From Victivallales bacterium (GTDB taxonomy: Bacteria > Verrucomicrobiota > Lentisphaeria > Victivallales > JAUVCU01): a stretch of 9,135 nt of DNA. Of this stretch, positions 6,298-9,135 are shown piece after piece (positions within the stretch are counted from its first letter, which is position 1; each line of letters begins with the position of its first letter). The stretch covers positions 1 through 9,135 of the forward strand of contig JAOZMT010000063.1 in NCBI GenBank assembly GCA_029934175.1, in the 5' to 3' direction. The position numbers and the translations under genes are program-made. The notes beneath the pieces are model-generated. The model did not search any database, was not told the DNA's origin, and saw only the letters and a program-made list of their open reading frames with translations.

Positions 6298-7272
6298 TTA
6301 CTTGTCTTTATTAAAAGTGTCTAAAAAAGCTTGTCTGTCAATATTTTTTGTATTGGTTGCAACTTCTTTATAATTTTCATGATTAATATCCAGTCCATCT
6401 TTTTTAGCTTTTGCTTTCATAGCCCTATATTTCTTCATCCGTAATTTTTGCTCAATGGTAGAATCCTTTTCTGATAAAGTTTTATCTTCTTCAACAATAT
6501 TTTCTTCTATTATTGGTGCATTACTATTTAGTTTAACTTGCTTTTTCTCGCCTCCTAATCCTACTTGCTTATTAAGAGTTTTTTCAGCAGTCTTTTTCTT
6601 TAACATTGTCTTTGTCATTGTTTTAGACTTATTTGTTAATTTTACAGGTGCTTTTTTAGGGACCTCTTTTTTTATATTAGACTCAATATCTTTTTCTTGC
6701 TCATCTTCAATAAGCACATTCGTTTCTTCAAACTTCTTTTTATTATCATCAGAATTATCTTTTTTCGGTAAAGATAATGTCTTACGAGTTTCTTGAGGTT
6801 CATCTTCTTTTTTCGGTAAAGATAATGTCTTACGAGTTTCTTGAGGTTCATCTTCTTTTTTCTCATCAGCATTGTCTTTTTTCGGTAAAGATAATGTCTT
6901 GCGAGTTTTTTGAGGAGTATCTTCTTTTTTAAGAAATCCTTTATCCAATGACACAGGACCGCCTTTTTTCTTTGGCTCAGGAGCTTTTTCAACTTTCATT
7001 TGAAGTTTTCCAAAAGACAAACATTCGCCTTCTTGAAGAGTATGAGGCTTTGTAATTTTAACCCCATCAACCTTTGTGCCATTTGTGCTACCCATGTCTC
7101 TTAAAATCCAACTTGGTGGCTTAAATTCCAATTCTGCATGATATCGTGACATTCCAACTACTAGCGGACAAATATCATTATCTGTTTCGCGTCCTATTTT
7201 AGTAACTGGAGTTTTTAACGCTTCTATTTCGCCTGCTTGAGGTGTGTTTACATAACAAAGTTGTAGGGACAT
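6298..7272 (-). CDS. Soluble FHA-domain protein with repetitive Thr/Lys-rich tail
   Basis: A 324-residue predicted cytoplasmic protein. Residues 1-95 are a canonical FHA phosphothreonine-binding domain (GR 27-28, SRYH 42-45, GSTNGT 61-66). Over residues 27-74 it is about 60% identical by eye to the next gene's FHA domain, so the two are tandem paralogues. The rest is charged, low-complexity and probably disordered. It has three copies of TRKTLSLPKK (123-132, 146-155, 162-171) embedded in a 16-residue unit, then a Thr/Lys stretch (211-234, with TMTKTM and KKKTAEKTL), and finally a short predicted helical, basic end (275-324). The Thr residues of the repeats have Leu at +3, a position FHA domains read, so they could be phosphorylated ligands for this or the neighbouring FHA domain (inference). 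No transmembrane segment is seen. SD AAGGAG lies nine bases before the ATG inside the end of the DUF192 gene. Function beyond phosphopeptide binding is unknown. Confidence 0.87.
   Translation of the reverse strand: MSLQLCYVNTPQAGEIEALKTPVTKIGRETDNDICPLVVGMSRYHAELEFKPPSWILRDMGSTNGTKVDGVKITKPHTLQEGECLSFGKLQMKVEKAPEPKKKGGPVSLDKGFLKKEDTPQKTRKTLSLPKKDNADEKKEDEPQETRKTLSLPKKEDEPQETRKTLSLPKKDNSDDNKKKFEETNVLIEDEQEKDIESNIKKEVPKKAPVKLTNKSKTMTKTMLKKKTAEKTLNKQVGLGGEKKQVKLNSNAPIIEENIVEEDKTLSEKDSTIEQKLRMKKYRAMKAKAKKDGLDINHENYKEVATNTKNIDRQAFLDTFNKDK
6759..6923 (-). repeat. Three copies of a 48-bp unit inside the soluble FHA gene
   Basis: Copies lie at 6759-6806, 6807-6854 and 6876-6923. The first two abut and are identical over all 48 bases. 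The third is separated by 21 bases and matches at 43 of 48. Each encodes a 16-residue unit KKEDxPQxTRKTLSLP, in frame, so gain or loss of units keeps the protein open. The perfect identity of the adjacent pair indicates recent duplication or recent homogenisation. Confidence 0.93.
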
Positions 7273-7275
7273 TTC

Positions 7276-7701
7276 TTATTTCTCCTTTTTTAATAATACA
7301 GCTAGAGCTATATCTTTATGTTTATCTTTTAGATTATTTATTAATATATCATCATTTAACTCAGATTTCAAGTCAATTTTGTCTCCAATTTCAATATTTT
7401 GCTTAAAAATTGTATTTTCAGGGACTTCAATAACTGAAAATGCTCCATTTTTACCTTTTACAATTGGTTTCCAAGTTGAAACAGAATTGCACAAATCGCA
7501 AATATTATTTTCTTTATCCACAAAAATAACATCTATTTTAATTTTCATAAAAAATGTATGAATTGCTGTGCATTTTTCAAAAATTATAGCATCAAAGCCA
7601 TCAAAACCTCTACCAATTAATCCTCTGCCTCTTTGCAATATATTTGTAGCATAAAATGGTTTATATGACAAAACAGATTTTTTTGTTAAATTTCTTATCA
7701 T
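7276..7701 (-). CDS. DUF192 family protein
   Basis: A 141-residue member of the DUF192 family, a compact beta-rich domain of unknown function. The hallmarks are in place: ATNILQRGRGLIGR (18-31), IHTFFMKIKIDVIFVD (47-62, the conserved HTFFM-IDV-F-D core), a lysine- and proline-containing turn (78-84), and a final V-E-(L/V)-G-I-like stretch ending IEIGDKIDL (103-111). Many family members carry a signal peptide or lipid anchor. This one has none, so it is predicted cytoplasmic. Its ATG overlaps the tadC stop by one base (TAATG), with AAAGG ten bases before it, so translation is almost certainly coupled to tadC. DUF192 genes are often seen close to Tad/type II-type secretion genes, which fits this location, but no biochemical role has been assigned. 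The C-terminal 25 residues (NNLKDKHKDIALAVLLKKEK end) are an extra helical tail. Confidence 0.85.
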   Translation of the reverse strand: MIRNLTKKSVLSYKPFYATNILQRGRGLIGRGFDGFDAIIFEKCTAIHTFFMKIKIDVIFVDKENNICDLCNSVSTWKPIVKGKNGAFSVIEVPENTIFKQNIEIGDKIDLKSELNDDILINNLKDKHKDIALAVLLKKEK

Positions 7702-8588
7702 TAAGCAATTGCCTTTAATGCTTGCATTATAACAGGTCCCATTAATATAACTATTACAGGAGGAAAAATAAATAAAGTAACTGGAAGTAATATTTTAACA
7801 GGTGCTTCATTTGCTAATTTTTCTGCTCTTTGAAATCTTTTTGTTCTTAATTGATCTCCTTGAATTTTTAAAATTTGTCCGATACTAACTCCAAGCTCAT
7901 CGGCTTGAATAATTGAATTCATAACTGTTGTAAGATCGGGTTGCCTAACCCTTAAAGATAAATCTTTTAATGCTACTCGTCTCTGCTTTCCAATTTGAAT
8001 TTCATTGAAAGTCCGCCCTAGTTCTTCACTTAAAGCATCTCGTCTTCTTCGTTCTAAAATATCACGAAGAGCTGTTAAAAAGTCTTTACCTGCTTCTACA
8101 GATAAGGTTAGTAAATCTAATACATTAGGCAAAGCTTTTTGAATTTCTAGATGTCGTTTCTTTATAGCAAGACTTAGCCATAGCATAGGATAAATCATTA
8201 GCATTACAAAAATTAAAAGTCCAAAAATTTGTAAATTCCCAATAAAGCAAACTACCCCCATCGCAACTCCCAAAAAAAATAATATAATTCTAATCCCAAC
8301 AAACTCATCGCCTCTTATTGTTTCAGGGTCATATCCTGCCATCAAAAGTTTTTCTTGTGCCTTTATGCTCATAGCACCTAAAAAACCATTTTTTGTTAAT
8401 GGTGTTAAATTCCCTGTAAAATGAAGTAGTATTTTAAAAGACGGTGGTAAAGCAATTACCGTTTCATCTTTCTCTACTTTCTCTAAACTGATTTCTCCCA
8501 TTGCATCTACTACGAGTAAAGCAATACAAAATACAGAAATAGAAGATGACAATGAAGCCATAATATTTATCAACATTTCCTGTTCCAT
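7701..8588 (-). CDS. tadC: TadC-like inner-membrane protein of a Tad pilus/secretion system (T2SSF domain)
   Basis: A 295-residue polytopic membrane protein, the usual TadC length. TadC pairs with TadB as the inner-membrane platform of Tad (Flp) pili and drives subunit assembly with the TadA ATPase. Hydrophobic segments are near 9-29, 99-117, 121-143 and 265-288. The cytoplasmic T2SSF helical domain lies between the last two: IQKALPNVLDLLTLSVEAGKD (149-169, the strongest family signature), then a basic region with RQPDLTTVMNSIIQADELG (215-233). SD GGGAG lies six bases before the ATG. It heads the operon, with no tadA, tadB or pilin gene upstream in the 547 visible bases, which is unusual because tadB and tadC are normally adjacent. 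A TadB assignment is possible but less likely, given the length and the position of the domain. The N-terminal 95 residues before the second membrane segment are longer than the minimal family core. Confidence 0.88.
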   Translation of the reverse strand: MEQEMLINIMASLSSSISVFCIALLVVDAMGEISLEKVEKDETVIALPPSFKILLHFTGNLTPLTKNGFLGAMSIKAQEKLLMAGYDPETIRGDEFVGIRIILFFLGVAMGVVCFIGNLQIFGLLIFVMLMIYPMLWLSLAIKKRHLEIQKALPNVLDLLTLSVEAGKDFLTALRDILERRRRDALSEELGRTFNEIQIGKQRRVALKDLSLRVRQPDLTTVMNSIIQADELGVSIGQILKIQGDQLRTKRFQRAEKLANEAPVKILLPVTLFIFPPVIVILMGPVIMQALKAIA

Positions 8589-8716
8589 CTCAATTCTCCC
8601 TTTGATAATTTATAATTAAACTTATAGTAATAATAATACAAATTTAAAAAAAAGCAAGTTATAATATATATATTTTTAGAATTTTATCTACTAGTGTATA
8701 AAATTGAAAGTTTATT

Positions 8717-8747
8717 CCTATAAATATTTTCTTTTTAAATTAGTCAA
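8717..8747 (-). promoter_or_regulatory. Weak candidate promoter for the tadC operon
   Basis: The minus strand reads TTGACT at 8747-8742 (five of six to the -35 consensus), followed after 18-19 bases by TTATAGG (8723-8717), a poor -10. This would leave a 5' leader of roughly 120 bases before tadC. The surrounding DNA is so AT-rich that chance matches are common, and other -10-like TATA runs lie closer to the gene. Confidence 0.25.
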
Positions 8748-8759
8748 ATCGCAAGATTT
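8746..8759. other. Small inverted repeat AAATC-GCAA-GATTT
   Basis: A perfect 5-bp stem around GCAA, which on the plus strand would be a GNRA-type tetraloop. It touches the candidate -35 hexamer. It could be an operator half-site pair or chance; only five base pairs support it. Confidence 0.3.
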
Positions 8760-8860
8760 ACTCAATAAAATATTCCTATTATATTTTTTTAGCATAAATT
8801 TTGAAATTTGCGAATTGTGCAGTAATATCTAACCATTTTGGGATTCAATTTTAGAGAAAT

Positions 8861-8946
8861 CAAGCACTAAAACTTGCGAAGCAAAAAGTAACGCAGGCAT
8901 CTTGCCTGCTATGCGTCGTTTGCGTAGCAAACAAGCACTAAAACTT
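8861..8946. repeat. Direct-repeat-bracketed hairpin cluster (dispersed-repeat-like element)
   Basis: The 15-mer CAAGCACTAAAACTT occurs identically at 8861-8875 and 8932-8946. Between the copies lie three inverted repeats, each with a 3-base loop: TTGC-GAA-GCAA (8874-8884), GCAGGCA-TCT-TGCCTGC (8893-8909) and GTTTGC-GTA-GCAAAC (8918-8932). Base composition is well above that of the AT-rich surroundings. It has no open frame and no transposase, and resembles REP/MITE-type non-coding repeats. On the minus strand, the middle hairpin is followed five bases later by a run of T, so it might also act as a weak terminator for an upstream gene. Confidence 0.65.
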
Positions 8947-9002
8947 AATCTATTGCTTACAACTTAAAATTCTTTTTTGCTTTGCTATTTTTTGCACTTC
9001 GG

Positions 9003-9027
9003 ACAGGCAAGATCTCTGTGTTATTTT
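9003..9027 (+). repeat. Diverged inverted copy of the hairpin-element core
   Basis: The plus strand from 9003 (ACAGGCAAGAT, then CTCTGTGTTATTTT) matches the reverse complement of 8885-8909 at 20 of 25 positions by eye. The two are therefore inverted copies about 95 bases apart. In this copy the palindrome is broken on one side (CTCTGTG in place of GCCTGCG), as if decaying. Confidence 0.5.
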
Positions 9028-9135
9028 GTTTGTGTTACTCTAATTAATAATCGTTTATAAAGCATGAACCACAAAAATTCGGGCTTGTTTTTAACGCCGT
9101 CCAAAATAAAAGATTTTATTGAGAAGAATTAAGCA

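Larger units (their letters stand above)
8589..9135. other. 547-bp non-coding region upstream of tadC
   Basis: No open frame here has family-like sequence or a ribosome site. The half nearest tadC (8589-8820) is extremely AT-rich, with homopolymer and TA runs. The half beyond (8861-9030) is locally richer in G+C (22 of 40 bases in 8891-8930) and holds a direct-repeat/hairpin element and a diverged inverted copy of its core. From 9031 to 9135 nothing recognisable is seen. Short open frames on the minus strand (for example 9044-9115) are too short and lack starts. Confidence 0.8.

Noticed and set aside
6672..6992. A 106-codon minus-strand open frame rich in Lys and Leu
   Set aside because: It is a shifted reading of the low-complexity repeat region of the soluble FHA gene, without its own domain or ribosome site.
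8660..8665. Perfect TATAAT on the plus strand
   Set aside because: It has no -35 at a suitable distance, no gene to its right, and lies in a TA-rich run where the hexamer is expected by chance.
8861..8946. CRISPR array
   Set aside because: There are only two 15-bp direct repeats with one interval, the interval is itself palindromic, and no cas gene is present.
9044..9115. Short minus-strand open frame that might be the tail of an upstream gene
   Set aside because: It is closed by a stop at both ends within 24 codons and has no start codon or ribosome site. The other two minus frames also contain stops near the window end.
8589..9135. tRNA or other structural RNA gene upstream of tadC
   Set aside because: No cloverleaf, T-loop signature or riboswitch core was found on either strand by eye; only short hairpins are present.

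Overview
The window is an AT-rich stretch of bacterial DNA (roughly one third G+C by eye). Ten protein-coding genes all lie on the minus strand, from 8588 down to position 1. They are packed so tightly that most start codons overlap, or lie within a few bases of, the previous stop codon. Good Shine-Dalgarno sequences (AGGGAG, AAGGAG, AGAGG) precede most starts, which argues against Bacteroidota. The phylum cannot be fixed from this DNA. Tad-type pilus/secretion machinery, canonical FHA domains, PEGA-repeat proteins and a GldA-like ABC ATPase together would fit a low-GC Gram-negative-type lineage such as members of the PVC group, Elusimicrobiota, Spirochaetota or a related candidate phylum. This is a guess only.

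Reading in the direction of transcription, the first half (8588 to 3545) looks like an envelope or secretion module. It holds a TadC-type inner-membrane protein, a small DUF192 protein, a soluble FHA protein with a Thr/Lys-rich repetitive tail, a membrane-anchored FHA protein with a TPR-like extracytoplasmic end, and an exported protein made of five PEGA repeats plus a small beta-rich C-terminal domain. The two FHA proteins are clear paralogues. Together the set could link phosphothreonine signalling in the cytoplasm to a structure in the envelope. No kinase, Tad ATPase, TadB, pilin or secretin is present here.

The second half (3541 to 1) is more ordinary: a GldA-like ABC-2 ATPase without its permease, a VOC-fold protein that seems to lack the usual metal ligands, an Lrp/AsnC regulator overlapping an AlaT/YugH-like aminotransferase, and a DEDDh exonuclease with an ExoX-like C-terminal domain. 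No terminator is visible between any of these genes, so they may all share one transcript. The only wider gap between genes (40 bp) lies between the ABC ATPase and the VOC gene.

The 547 bases upstream of tadC (8589-9135) hold no convincing gene. The part nearest tadC is extremely AT-rich and has a weak promoter candidate. Further upstream, 8861-8946 is a compact, locally GC-rich element: two identical 15-bp direct repeats bracket three short hairpins, each with a 3-nt loop. A diverged, inverted copy of its core lies near 9003-9027. This looks like a dispersed non-coding repeat.
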